Source: Chlorophyllum brunneum
Lineage: Eukaryota > Basidiomycota > Agaricomycetes > Agaricales > Agaricaceae
Reading direction: 5' to 3'
Length of the DNA: 64,000 nucleotides
Assembly: GCA_963576785.1 (NCBI GenBank)
Contig: OY756145.1
Span: 1,798,001 to 1,862,000 of the forward strand
Within the stretch, counting starts at the first letter, position 1. Each line of letters starts with the position of its first letter. The notes beneath the pieces are model-generated. The model saw only the letters and a program-made list of their open reading frames with translations. It was not told the origin of the DNA and did no database searches. Positions 11,701 to 22,337 of the stretch are shown piece after piece. Position numbers and translations under genes: made by a program.

Positions 11701-14700
11701 GGTTGATTTGACAAGGGTTGCGGAGGAGCCTGATGAGAGTGGATCGTCTGGAGGGAACAGGAAGGAAAAATTTAGGGAGAGGGACCCGAAAGGGAAAGGG
11801 AGAACGGAAGAGTCACCAACGAAGGGGGTGGGAGGCACAGGGGAGGCAGGAGGCAGGAATCCGAGCGAAAAGCCAGCAGATAGAATTCACCTTCATAAAG
11901 CGAAATGGCCTGATGACTTTTTGGACGTTTTTCAAATGCGAAGCTCGAGTCGATCATCGTCCCCTCTTGATACAGAAGAACCCCCCTTACGACCTTCCTC
12001 CCCGCCATATGTGCATGCCCCTATGTCCCGCTCGGTCTCTCCTCCCAGGAAACTGGCAATAGTGGGTGCGGGAAGACGCCCTGATGGCTCTAATGAGGCT
12101 ATTTCTCTAGCTCCGAGAAGACCTACCCACTTACCCTGGCATAGTGTAGACACATCACCACTATCCGGATCCTCATCATCCTTACTACCGAAGGAGTCGA
12201 TATTACGGAGGGATGCTAGTCCGGACGGAGTTTTAGGGGCCGGATCTGGGAGCAGAGTCATGGTTCGGAGGACCAGTGCTAACAAGAGTCCCCTGCCTCC
12301 ACTAGGCTCGCCTCGGGCGAGCAGTAGCTTGTCGATATCGAGACATACGCCCGATTCTGAAGGGGATGGTGGAGAGGTTCTGAGGGGTGCAGGAGGCAAA
12401 GAGAAGAGGGGAAGTGGTGGTGCCAAACCGGTACCAGTGCCATTCCCCCGTACGATTCCTGCTGGGGATCATTCAAACACGCCTTCACCGTCGCCTCGGG
12501 CGGAAGCATCCGTGAGCTTAGCAAGGAATGCATCAGCATCCACTGCTTCGGGTTCATCAGGAAATGCGAATGCCATTGCACAAGAGAAGCCGCGCCCGCC
12601 AAGAGGTCGCTTCCAAAGCGAAATTAATGGTAGTTCCAGGGTGAAACAGAGGCCATATTCGTATGATGAACTTGGCGCGAAACCATCGAGAACGAGAATC
12701 GAGAGCATGGTGAACTTGGGAAGGACGGATTCTGCATTGGCAAGTGCGAGTGACTTGATGGCGAGGGATTCCATGGATGGGAGTGCTGTGAGGAAGACGC
12801 TCGTGGTTAAAGAAGAGGGCAAACCGCCAACTCATTTTGTAAGCCCTTTTTCTTAGCCTTTAGAACGCCACCCAAGCCCCACCAGAAAACCCCTGTCTGT
12901 TTATAGCTGTTGTCCGTTTATCTTTGTCTTCGCTGGTTACTAACGATCTTTATCTATTTCAGCAATTGGGCAATTGTATTGGAAAGGGCCAGTTTGGAAG
13001 CGTGTATCGGGCTCTGAACCTCAACACCGGCCAGATGGTCGCAGTCAAGAGGCTCCGGTTGGAGGGCTTAAAGGAGGAAGAAATTTCGACGCTGATGAGA
13101 GAGGTTGATCTCTTGAAGAGCTTGTCACATCCAGGCATCGTCAAGTATGAGGGTATGACGCGTGACGAGGATACACTGAACATCGTCCTTGAGTGCGGCC
13201 CACTCTATCTCATTTCTGCATAGTCCTTCTGATCCTGATCATTCTAGATATGCCGAAAATGGATCGCTTGCGCATACTCTTAAGGCATTTGGGAAGCTCA
13301 ACGAGAAGCTAGTTGCGAGCTATGTCGTCAAGATCCTAGAAGGGTTGCACTATCTCCACCAGAGTGATGTTGTCCACTGTGATCTCAAAGCTGCCAATAT
13401 CTTAACGACGAAGAATGGGAACGTCAAGCTATCCGATTTTGGTGTTTCGCTCAATCTCCGTGCGATGGAACGTCAGAATCAGAACGATGTTGCTGGAACA
13501 CCCAATTGGATGGCTCCAGAAGTGATTGAGCTCAAAGGCGCCTCGACGAAATCCGATATTTGGTCGCTGGGGTGTACCGTCATTGAGCTGCTGACTGGGA
13601 AGCCGCCGTATGGAGAGATAACCAATAGCATGACGGGTTGGTGTTTCTCCATTTCATTGTCTCCTGCGGTGTGTTGAAATTGTTTCATCATCAGTGATGT
13701 TCCGCATAGTGGAAGATGATATGCCACCAATCCCCGAAGGATCTTCTGAACTGCTGCAAGACTTCCTGGAACAGTGTTTCTACAAGGATCCTTCAATGCG
13801 GCCTAATGCAGAACTTCTGTGCGAACATCCGTGGTTGAAGAAGAATTGGGTAGCGCTAAAGGTATGTTTTGGCTTCATCACGTTAAATTAGCCCTATTAC
13901 TAAACCCGTATGCAGGATCTACGACCGCAAGATAGCATTCCATTCCTTCGCCGTGTCAGTGCCGACTTGCAAAAGACGGACATGGCACGGTACTTTTCAA
14001 GTTTCCCAGAATCACCGACGGCTGCGGAATTCCCGAGAGACCTTACGGGTAGTCCGCCTCCGGTTTCACCTACGTCACCGGTTGGAAGGCAGACCTCAAA
14101 TACCTCCATTCGTCCAACCCCGACCTCGCTTGATACTGAGTACTCTCCAAGTGACCACAGCTTCGTTAAGACGACCTTCAGTAAACGTGAGTCAGCTCGT
14201 ACGAATTTACCCTAGTGTCCACTCATTATAATTACAGCCGTGAAATGCCGAGTCTGTCTCGAGAATGTGAAGAAAACGGCTGTTCTCTGCGCTAAATGCA
14301 GCTTGATTTCACATTCCAAATGCGCTCCAAATGCGCCACCGACATGCGACCTTCGCTCACAGCTCCTCTTATATGCTCATTATGCGGAACAGGGTAATCC
14401 TGCAAGTCTATACTCAAATCCATTGCTGGACCATCATGATATTCCTCGTGGGGCCGTCGCGATGTCAGATGTACCCTATGTTGCGCATAATACCCCTCGT
14501 ACGAGTGTTGATACCCCACCACCTCAACCCTTGCATCACGCCACAAATCCCCACCCCAGCTCCCCTCCTACTGCTTTCAAATTCATGGCAGCCTTCAAGC
14601 GTTCTCGGTCCAACCTAACCAAAGAAGCCGCCTCGCCTTCCAGTGCTCAGGCTTCCGAACCTGACCTTCCCGATTCGAGGACAGCCTCTAAAGACGCTGT

Positions 14701-15175
14701 TGCTACTGCTCCTGGGGACAAGTCCGCTGACCTGCACTTCGACGAAAGAATTCCCGCGACACGGAAGCGCCCGGCCATAGTGTTGCAAAAACGGTCGAAA
14801 GAGCGTCCGAGGTCGTATACGAGCAATAGCACCGGTCTCAGCAGCCTGCGAAGCGCTGCTACAGCTGCTGAGAGCCTCAATAGCAACAGCAACGGTCCGA
14901 CCGAAATTGGACGTATGTCGAACGCGGGTAATGCGGGAACTTCGTCCTCGCAGGAGCGAAGCGGACTTAGCAAGGGACAAGGAAGGGGCAAGAATAAGTC
15001 GATCTCAATCAAGCCTACCACATCTTCACACGTAGCGCCAGATGCAGAGACAAATGACTTAGCAGAACTTAGTACGGCCTCGTCCGTTCTTCCTGGATCC
15101 TTTTCTTTGGATACGAGTCGGCGAACGAAATCAAAACGCGAATTAAAACAGTCCGGAAATTGTATCGTACAGTAA
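8746..15175 (+). CDS. SepH/Cdc7-like STE-family kinase with CH domain and C1 zinc finger
   Basis: Seven exons (8746-10346, 10435-12838, 12963-13192, 13248-13636, 13695-13861, 13916-14186, 14238-15175) sum to 6,000 nt, giving 1,999 residues with the frame intact. Layout: a disordered Ser/Pro/Arg head with six RRxSxxxP repeats (residues 346-393); a calponin-homology-like domain about 436-606 ([45 protein letters not shown]); a long disordered linker; a kinase domain about 1336-1600 ([48 protein letters not shown]); and a C1 finger about 1676-1726 matching H-x12-C-x2-C-x11-C-x2-C-x4-H-x2-C-x7-C. The kinase core resembles the SIN/MEN kinase Cdc7/SepH/Cdc15, which starts septation. The catalytic loop reads HCD instead of HRD. 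It ends CIVQ, resembling a CaaX box, though the -aaX order fits poorly. CH and C1 suggest cytoskeleton and membrane or lipid contacts (inference). Confidence 0.88.
9781..9924 (+). repeat. six tandem 24-bp units encoding RRxSxxxP
   Basis: In-frame units at 9781, 9805, 9829, 9853, 9877 and 9901 encode [16 protein letters not shown] three times, RRVSGETP and RRSSRDSP. Codons differ between units at silent positions while RR, S and P stay fixed. Each unit offers a basophilic RRxS site, and several offer an SP/TP site. Confidence 0.9.
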
Positions 15176-15610
15176 ATAACCTTTTCTCTTTCTCTTTCGT
15201 CGATTTCTTGCATCCCGCATGGATCTAAAGCACACTCCGCATTCTGTCCATAGTCATCTTTTCCTCACATGTCAAGCACATTGCTTCAATCATGGATACT
15301 GGTATCTGTATTTTTTATCCCTATTGGTCATTTTCAGTAGTGTAATCACTCCGGATCCTCTCGTTATCCCTGCATGTACCCTTCTCCACTCTTCTCCCCA
15401 TCCCACGTCTCGGACTGGACACACCCAATTCTGGTCGGTAATTTTCCCCTGTAATAGTTCTTGTCGATAGTAATACACCACCCATAACGTTCTCCGTTTC
15501 AAAAATATATATACCGCACCCATTAGGTTGACATAAATTCAAGCAAACTACAAGTACACATATCGCGTATCAGAATGAATCAAATCCAATACGTCAGTGA
15601 AAATAGGCAT
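15176..15610. other. intergenic between convergent 3' ends
   Basis: Tail-to-tail gap between the kinase and the mannitol-1-phosphate dehydrogenase gene. T-rich stretches fit 3' UTRs. No gene is seen. Confidence 0.5.
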
Positions 15611-16964
15611 CTAATTCCTCTGCTTGTTGCCGATTGTCTTCCTATGATCCTCAAGAGACTGGTATGCGTCCATAACTTCCTTGTAGTCGTCACTGCTGTC
15701 TCGCAAACCAAGAATCTTCACTATGGCACCCTCAATGCCGTCCTTCTCTTCCAATCTCTTTAACTCGACTGCCTGTTCATCTTCGTCGTTCCTATACATC
15801 AAAGCCGCGGCAATAGCAACGGCCAGATGCTCCGTCGGCAAACCATGCTTCTTCGCAAGATGGAAAGGACCCAACAATCGCTCCTCAGAACCTAATTTGC
15901 GAAGCGGGTTACGCCCAACTCTGGTGACGTCATCTACGACATCGCGATTCTTGTAGCGAGTGATGGTTTTTTGGATGAAGTCTTCCATGTCGTCCTCACG
16001 GAGGACATGGGAATATTCCTTCACAAGTGCATGGCCGCTTTCTCGCATGGCACCCTGCACGGTTGGGAAGACGTTTTGATGATCACCAATGGCGTCACTA
16101 ATAACTTTGTGGTGGAATATGACGCCGAGGTACGCTGTGGTAGCATGTCCGCAGTTGAATATGTAGAGTTTGCGAGCTTGGAATGCAGGGAGGTTATCCG
16201 TAAGGATCATTCCCGGCACTGGAGGGGTAAGGGTAGGTGTGCGTCCGGAACGGTTGACAGATTTGAGCCCATTAATATCGACGATCCACTCTAGAAAAAC
16301 CATGTGGTCAGATCAAGCGCTCTGCAACGTGTTGAAAAAGAGTACCGAAAAATTTGCCTACACCGACACTTATACTTTTCTCTTGCTCGTGTACCGGTCG
16401 TGGCACAATCCTGTCCACAGAGCAGTTGGCGAAACCGACGTGTTTGTCGGCCCACGACCGCATTTCCTCGTCAAAGTCTTTGTAAACGGCATCCTTGAGG
16501 AGGTCCGTGGCCCCTTTGCCGTTTTCACAAGCAATGATGTTGAGTGAACCAGAACCATCCTTTTGACGAAGGATGATTCCTCGAGCGATGATAGGAGCAA
16601 TTTGGTGAAGAGCCCCAAAACCTATGCTCGTCGTGACAAGCTTCATCTCTTTGTCCGCGATATCTTCCGCAAGCTGCATGATGCCCTCTTTGTCGCTGGA
16701 CAGGACACCAGAAACGTTATGTACATGGTAGGGTCTTGGGCGACGGGGTCCGAGATAATTGATTGAGTATGTTGTATCTGTGTTCAGCCGAGAGATGACT
16801 TTGGCATTGATGTCAGCAAAGATGACGTGATAGCCAGCTTTGGCTAGGAGAACACCAATGAACCCGAGGCCTATGCTGCCCGCGCCAAAGTGCACGGCAG
16901 TGGGGTGGTCAAAGGGGGACGAAGGTGATGGACCTGGACGGCTAGACGGTCGTTCTCTTGACAT
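15611..16964 (-). CDS. mpdA: mannitol-1-phosphate 5-dehydrogenase
   Basis: Interconverts fructose 6-phosphate and mannitol 1-phosphate with NAD(H), the reductive arm of fungal mannitol metabolism; cytosolic. Two exons, 16346-16964 and 15611-16290, sum to 1,299 nt, giving 432 residues, close to the family length with a short extra head. It shows the N-terminal Rossmann motif AVHFGAGSIGLGFIGVLL, IACENGKGATDLLKDAV, the VDRIVP segment, EWIVDINGLKS straight after the single intron, and FNCGHATTAYLGV. I chose the start MSRERPSSR at 16964; an in-frame upstream ATG at 17054 would add 30 poorly conserved residues. Mannitol serves as a carbon store and osmolyte in basidiomycetes (established). Confidence 0.92.
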
Positions 16965-17674
16965 TCTCTGCTTGAGATAATGGGGGTCTGGTGGCCGAAC
17001 TGTAGCATGGCCTGGGGGGTTGATAAGCAACGAGACAAGCAGTGTGGAGCACAAGTCAGCATTACCAACCCCAAGTGTGGAGATGGTTGCTCGTTCCCGA
17101 CACCCACTACATCATCGTAGGCGACGTACTGTATTCTTGGGCCACCTTGTATTCTTGCTCGTCGCCGTCATTGGCGTCATGTCAACTGCTCAGCGCTCTC
17201 GATCCATTACGCAAGCAATTACTTTGGACCACTCCAGCTGCCTGACCCATACACGGCTTCTTGTCGCCATATGATACATTCTGCATCCAAATACCGTTGC
17301 GAGCGGCCCCTCACATATATATTTAAGACAAAACCGGCGCTTTTCTTCGGAACACGAACAATCGAGGTTATCGGAACGGTGCTATAATTGTTACCCCAGC
17401 ACGTTGGCATAGCATGTCGAAGGTTGACAGCTATTACACGCATGGCATCATTTTTTTGTGCAGACACAACGGGGCACATCAACTTCTTCTTCGGTCAACT
17501 CAAGCCGAACCGCAAAGAATATTGAAAAGCGCTTGTGCCTGGTTCTCCATCAGTCGTGCGAAGCCCATTCTATCACTTGTATAAAAGCAATGGGGTACAC
17601 CCCGTCAATCGCGTCGGAAGGTCTATTTTACGAACCCCCTCTCGAGTCCCTCATACCCGCCCGCAGCTGGCATA
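16965..17674. other. divergent promoter region, mannitol-1-phosphate dehydrogenase / secreted protein
   Basis: No gene is supported; open frames here lack motifs. It holds the TATA box of the secreted-protein gene at 17580-17587. Confidence 0.5.
17580..17587 (+). promoter_or_regulatory. TATA box of the secreted-protein gene
   Basis: TATAAAAG lies 88 bp upstream of the ATG at 17675, a normal distance for a TATA box plus a short leader. Confidence 0.6.
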
Positions 17675-18983
17675 ATGTTCGTCAAGGTCTTGGTACTGGT
17701 TGCTTTCGCTGGTGCTCTCGTTAACACCGTATCCGCTTCCCTTGTGGTTGGAACCAATGCCGAGCGCATGGCGCGTGGACTACCACCATACCCTCCCGTA
17801 CGATTCGCCAGGGGTGCTGCCGCAACTCCGGGTGAATTTCGTTCTACTGGTAGCTAGTACTCTGATCTGATACTGGGAATCATGACTAGTTGCAAAGCGT
17901 GCACGACCCTCACCTTCGCCTTCGTCGGGGCCATCTAAATGGTGTGCATGATAGATTATGCGAATCAGGCTGTGTACTGACTTGCCCCTAGTTATACTGG
18001 TAAAATAGAAGTTAAATATGACTTCGATGGTCATTCGGCAGGATTCGTCAGGAATTGGGAGAATGGTGGAATGTAAGTCCTCTCCCTTCGCCATCTCGGA
18101 TACACTGTTGACGCCCCATACAGAAGCGGCCTCGATTTCAACCGAAATCCACTCAAGGTCAAAGTCTGTAAGATTGGATCACATACCGACCGCTTTGATA
18201 TTACCACCACGGTGAGAGTCTGCAGAACCATAAGATCCCCATCCCAGACTCACAAGGTCTGTACAGAACGCTGTATTCCAACCTCCCTACTATGTCGGTG
18301 GGGGCTCTGGCACTATTGCTGGCACCCTGGCCACTGGTAACAGAAGGTTAATACATCGTCCTAGCCCCTCGCACCGTCCCACGCTGATGCTTTCCTTCCG
18401 ATAGTTCAGTCGGATTCGTCAACGTGCCACAAAGTAAGGAGCTTCATTTCCTACTTCTGCCTTCAGAAGCTGACCCCAAGACTCATGTATCCATCATTTT
18501 ACCTTTATCTCGCACAATTAGCCCCTCCTAATGCACCTCCCACTTTGGTCAACGGGAACTATTACGAATCCGCCATCTGGTCGTACGACCCATCGACTAA
18601 GGAACTTTCCCGTGTGTCCACTTCTCTTCGGTCACTGTCGTAATCATGACTGACGTATCTCGCCTTGACGACCTTGATTGACGCTTCGATTCCCTCCCCC
18701 TTCACCAGCTCAATGGATCAATCCTGATGGGAGCAAGCCTGACACCATGATTGCATATGACATTCGCGCGGTATGCTTCCAATCTGGGATTCTCCTATGG
18801 TCCACGATCCCTGACTGTATCACTATTCATAGAACGATATCTTCTTCGTCGGTGATATCTCTCAATGGGATGTGTCTGGGTCCTTCGCATCTGCTGTCGT
18901 GCGTACAATGTTCCCTTTCTATTAATTCCGGGCTCAGGGTTGAACCTCTTTTTGAATGACAACAGCATCTCTATCTTGCTTAA
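17675..18983 (+). CDS. small secreted protein of unknown function
   Basis: Begins with a clear signal peptide (MFVKVLVLVAFAGALVNTVSA), then RMARGLPPYPPVRFARG, then after splicing a Ser/Pro linker, CYTGKIEVKYDFDG, an NPLKVK segment, NAVFQPPYYVGGGSGTIAG, ESAIWSYDPSTKEL, QWINPDGSKPDTM and NDIFFVGDISQWDVSG. Many short introns interrupt it; the last one joins SAV to HLYLA and the stop at 18983, which matches how this family ends. I recognise the overall pattern (an RGLPP motif after the leader, then a beta-rich domain ending near AVxLYL) as a common Agaricomycete secreted family with no assigned role. A TATA box sits upstream. It is strong as a gene, unknown in function. Confidence 0.75.
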
Positions 18984-19326
18984 TCTTCTGACGGACTCTA
19001 CGCGTTGTACTAATTTGTATACCCCTTCTATAGCCTGGCCTTACTTTCATACTTCATTCATGGGCCTAGTTCTTTGAGACACTCTCCTTTTGCTTTTCAA
19101 ATTTGTAATCTCCTCTCGCTGTGCTATGGACCATACTTTTTCACCTGGAGACCGATCCTCGGACATCTTTGCTATACTTGTAGTTCATTTGTTTGACGTC
19201 GAAACTGATTTTCAAACCGAACTCTTCCTTTCATTCATTCTTCTAAACGAAGTTATAAATAGAACAATCCTTAAATGTTTACAATCGAAGGTATTTTCCC
19301 GCGCCTCTGATAAATCTTGTCTTAGT
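18984..19326. other. intergenic between convergent 3' ends
   Basis: T-rich gap between the secreted protein and GH18 copy 1; consistent with two 3' UTRs. No gene is seen. Confidence 0.5.
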
Positions 19327-20871
19327 TTACTCGGGGAACGCAAGGGAGCGAACACTTTCAATCCAAGAGGCTGCGGCGTCGGGGAACTCCCAAACCATAA
19401 CACCCGCGCCTGCAAATACTTCATCAGGGCGCAGTCTTGAATAGAACGTGGCAAGTACTCACTCCAGCCCCTGTTTTTGGCCTGCTGCGCGCACTGTGCC
19501 AAAGTTGTAGTTGGGATGAATCCATTACTAGCGTCGCCTGTAGTGGCAGGCTTTCCAATGACGAGTTTTGAGAGAGGAACACCGCTTGCCGCGATCTGGA
19601 AGAGTGCAGATTGCGGCCAAACGCTGGAGGAGGAAGTGAGGAGACCGTCACAAGTCGTGTATTCGTTGGTGCCCTCTGTAGAAGGAGTTGGATGTTGGTT
19701 GGGCGTAGAAACATGTTGGACGCTTACGGTTGTAGAACTAGGTCAAATAATATGAGCTTTGCTGTCGAGACATGGGCTGGATTGTGGGCCATACCTGAAC
19801 ATTGTACCAGTCAATCAAACTTCCAACACTTTGGTCAACAGTGAGATATGCGCCTCCGCCGAATTTTCCGGGAGAAAACCTAATTTCATTTCAGGATGGC
19901 CATGTTGCATCAATTAGGTTGATCGTACCATGGAGCAACAGCTGGGAAGTAAAACTTTACTTTAGGCAAGGATTGTTAGAGCAAAGTGAAAAAGACTAAC
20001 GAGCATGGGTGAGAATGAATGAGCCTTGAGGTAGTTGGTTTCGGAGTTGTCTGGTGAAGTCAATGAGCCATTGCTATCTGAATGAGTAACGTCTTAATTA
20101 ACGGAAGGGGAATAGATGACTCACTTCAGCCCTTCCATCTCCAGCATTGATAGCATTGAAATCCTTTTTCCATCGTGTCAGCATCCCCTTTGCGCTACCA
20201 ATAACGAAGGGCTCGCCTCATAGTCAACATCAACACCGTCTAGATCGAACTGCTTAACAAAGCTGGCCATGGTATTTGCAGTAGAGACCGGGTCAGCCCC
20301 AGACGAGGTGGGTGCATCTGTTGAGCCGAAAAGGGAAACAATGATCTGGATCCCAGCAGAATGATACTGAGATTTGATACTGGAGCGTTGTGCGTCGGAA
20401 AGCCAGGTCCATTCCTCAGCCTATGAATAGACGAACACGGGTGTTAGGAATGGATTTTCGGAGCCCGAGCCGCAGGGAGGGAATCTTACTTTGTCGAAAG
20501 GCCCCTCAGTCAAGAGGAAAGAAAGGGCACTGTACAGTTAGTTAAGTGCTGGTTCTTTGCATAGTCTGTGGTAAAAAGGGACGAACAAGACGTTAAACCC
20601 CTCAAATCCACAAATTAGTGCAATCTCATACATGAGGGATATCTTGACCTACCTTGACTTGGCTGACTGGTGGAGGTCCAGTCTCACCCGAAACAAATTT
20701 GTCACTGTAGATCACAAAACGCGGAGCTCCAGGAACAGCATTTTTGGCACGCGTAGTCAGAAAGTTCTTCGCCGTATCGGTGAGGTTGTGAGCCTCCAAA
20801 GGCAAAGCTGTTACAGCCAAGAGACTAGAAAGACCAGTGAGGATAGCACCAATACGTTTGAATCCGAGCAT
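19327..20871 (-). CDS. secreted GH18 chitinase, copy 1
   Basis: Hydrolyses chitin beta-1,4 bonds with retention; secreted or wall-associated. Eleven exons sum to 993 nt, giving 330 residues. Forward coordinates: 20653-20871, 20587-20600, 20490-20529, 20217-20420, 20125-20163, 20001-20073, 19929-19941, 19795-19879, 19728-19737, 19463-19675, 19327-19409. The leader is MLGFKRIGAILTGLSSLLAV, the catalytic motif is DGVDVDYE (DxxDxDxE with the acid Glu), then LIDWYNVQFYNQG and the C-terminal strand AGVMVWEFPDAAASWI. Three exons are only 14, 13 and 10 nt. Intron 20164-20216 uses a GC donor. A paralogue lies 1.5 kb further on in the same orientation. No chitin-binding module is present. Confidence 0.9.
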
Positions 20872-22337
20872 GGCGAATTGATTCCAGCGGCAAGCTAGGA
20901 CCTTGGGTATTTCTGGGGTCGTTCCTGGGCATGGTTATATACTCCACGCGATATGTCGTGCAGGCGTTTGAGAACGCGAGAGGCCTATTTGCGTACCTGA
21001 CCGCCCTCTCAGAAGATGGAAAAGCCGAGTCAGCCATATGGCCTCCTGCTTGGAAACACCCGGTTCGCGGTACAGACGAAGAGAACCTTTGTGAGCTCAT
21101 GGTGCCTCGCTGACCCCACAGCAGTGCAGGTCTTGAAGGAGGCACGATAGTGAACATATTTTTAGCCCCGTTGAGAAACGTATCTCTAAGAATTGAGGGC
21201 GAAAGTGTGCAAGAACGCGAGGGACTGCGGCGTACACATGGAAGATCATATGGAACGAACGACCCGCCATGAGTGAAGTGGGATGGAAAGAGAGTCAAAA
21301 AGCTCACACTCGAGCAGCCGGGCACCCCGGGCTCCCATGACATTGACTCTGGTTTTGAGAACAACTCTGGTGTTCGCATGGGGGACGTACGGATGACTTG
21401 CCCAAGGAAACAAGAAAGGTGATCAGCGGACTTCAGAACACGCAAAGCCCATGCTGTGAGTCGGCAATTTAGAACCAAGGGACCAATATAAGCGCGAGTA
21501 AGTTTGAGATTCGAGTCTCGATTAAATTTTCCCTTGCTTGGGTGATAAGCACGTCATTCGACGGTGGTACGAGGAACTACTTTTTATATCAATCGCTCAC
21601 GCTTCTCCTTAGGGCTCGAGGAATTCACTTTCGGGGGCACGCCTCGGACCGGAGACTGGTTGCTGTAAGCGATCTCCATGGTTATCCACAAGCCACGTAT
21701 AGTCCCAAAGAGTTTGTCAGTTTCTAACAATGTGGGCGAGAAACATCTCCACGAGAAATGTTACACACGTAGCGAATTCTTACTCCACTCCATCATGGTT
21801 TAACATTACGCCGTCCTTTGACAACAGGAGAATCAAATGCGAGAGGATGTAATGTAATAGACATCATGGGTGCGATTATAAGTGGGAGATTTTTGTAGTC
21901 AGCTGGTATGAGGAGTCATGCATGTTATGCAAAGCAGAGGAGGTAAGCGCCAGGTATAAAGCCCATGGTCTATTTTTGGACGTGCGAGCCACGTGTTACG
22001 CGAGTCTCAAAATGGCGAATTGAGCTGCTGTCTCCTGTAGCGCAGAACGCAGCATTAGAAACCGAGGGAACATTTGACCCGAACAACTGGCGCCGAGTGG
22101 GTATTAAAATATTGCAAACCTGCATTTTTCAGTTAAAGCATTCTCTTTCATCAAGTTCGGTGTTTTCTATCCTCCAGAGATGAAAATAGTCTAACCTAGA
22201 ATCCTAACCCCGGGCTCCAACTCCCACAATCAAAAGAAAATCTGATTTCAGTGAATAGGATGAGTCATAATTACATGTCTTCGAAGAAGTACAACCTAGA
22301 AAACCAATTACAGATCGCTTCAACCGCCGAGCATGAT
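20872..22337. other. intergenic between the two GH18 genes
   Basis: 1.47 kb containing the GH18 copy 1 promoter and the 3' flank of copy 2. A TATAAAGC at 21955-21962 stands before a short plus-strand open frame (21965-22183) with no recognisable motif. No gene is supported. Confidence 0.5.
20935..20941 (-). promoter_or_regulatory. TATA box of GH18 copy 1
   Basis: TATATAA on the minus strand, about 64 bp upstream of the ATG at 20871. Confidence 0.55.

Noticed and set aside
1..15175. NDR kinase and SepH-like kinase as a functional cluster
   Set aside because: They belong to related signalling networks, but unrelated genes lie between them and nothing in the sequence shows co-regulation.
21506..21520. 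tRNA T-arm-like hairpin with TTCGAGT loop
   Set aside because: No matching acceptor stem, anticodon arm or D-arm upstream.
21965..22183. Plus-strand open frame after a TATA-like box between the GH18 genes
   Set aside because: 72 codons, no motif, no signal peptide and no usable introns; likely chance.
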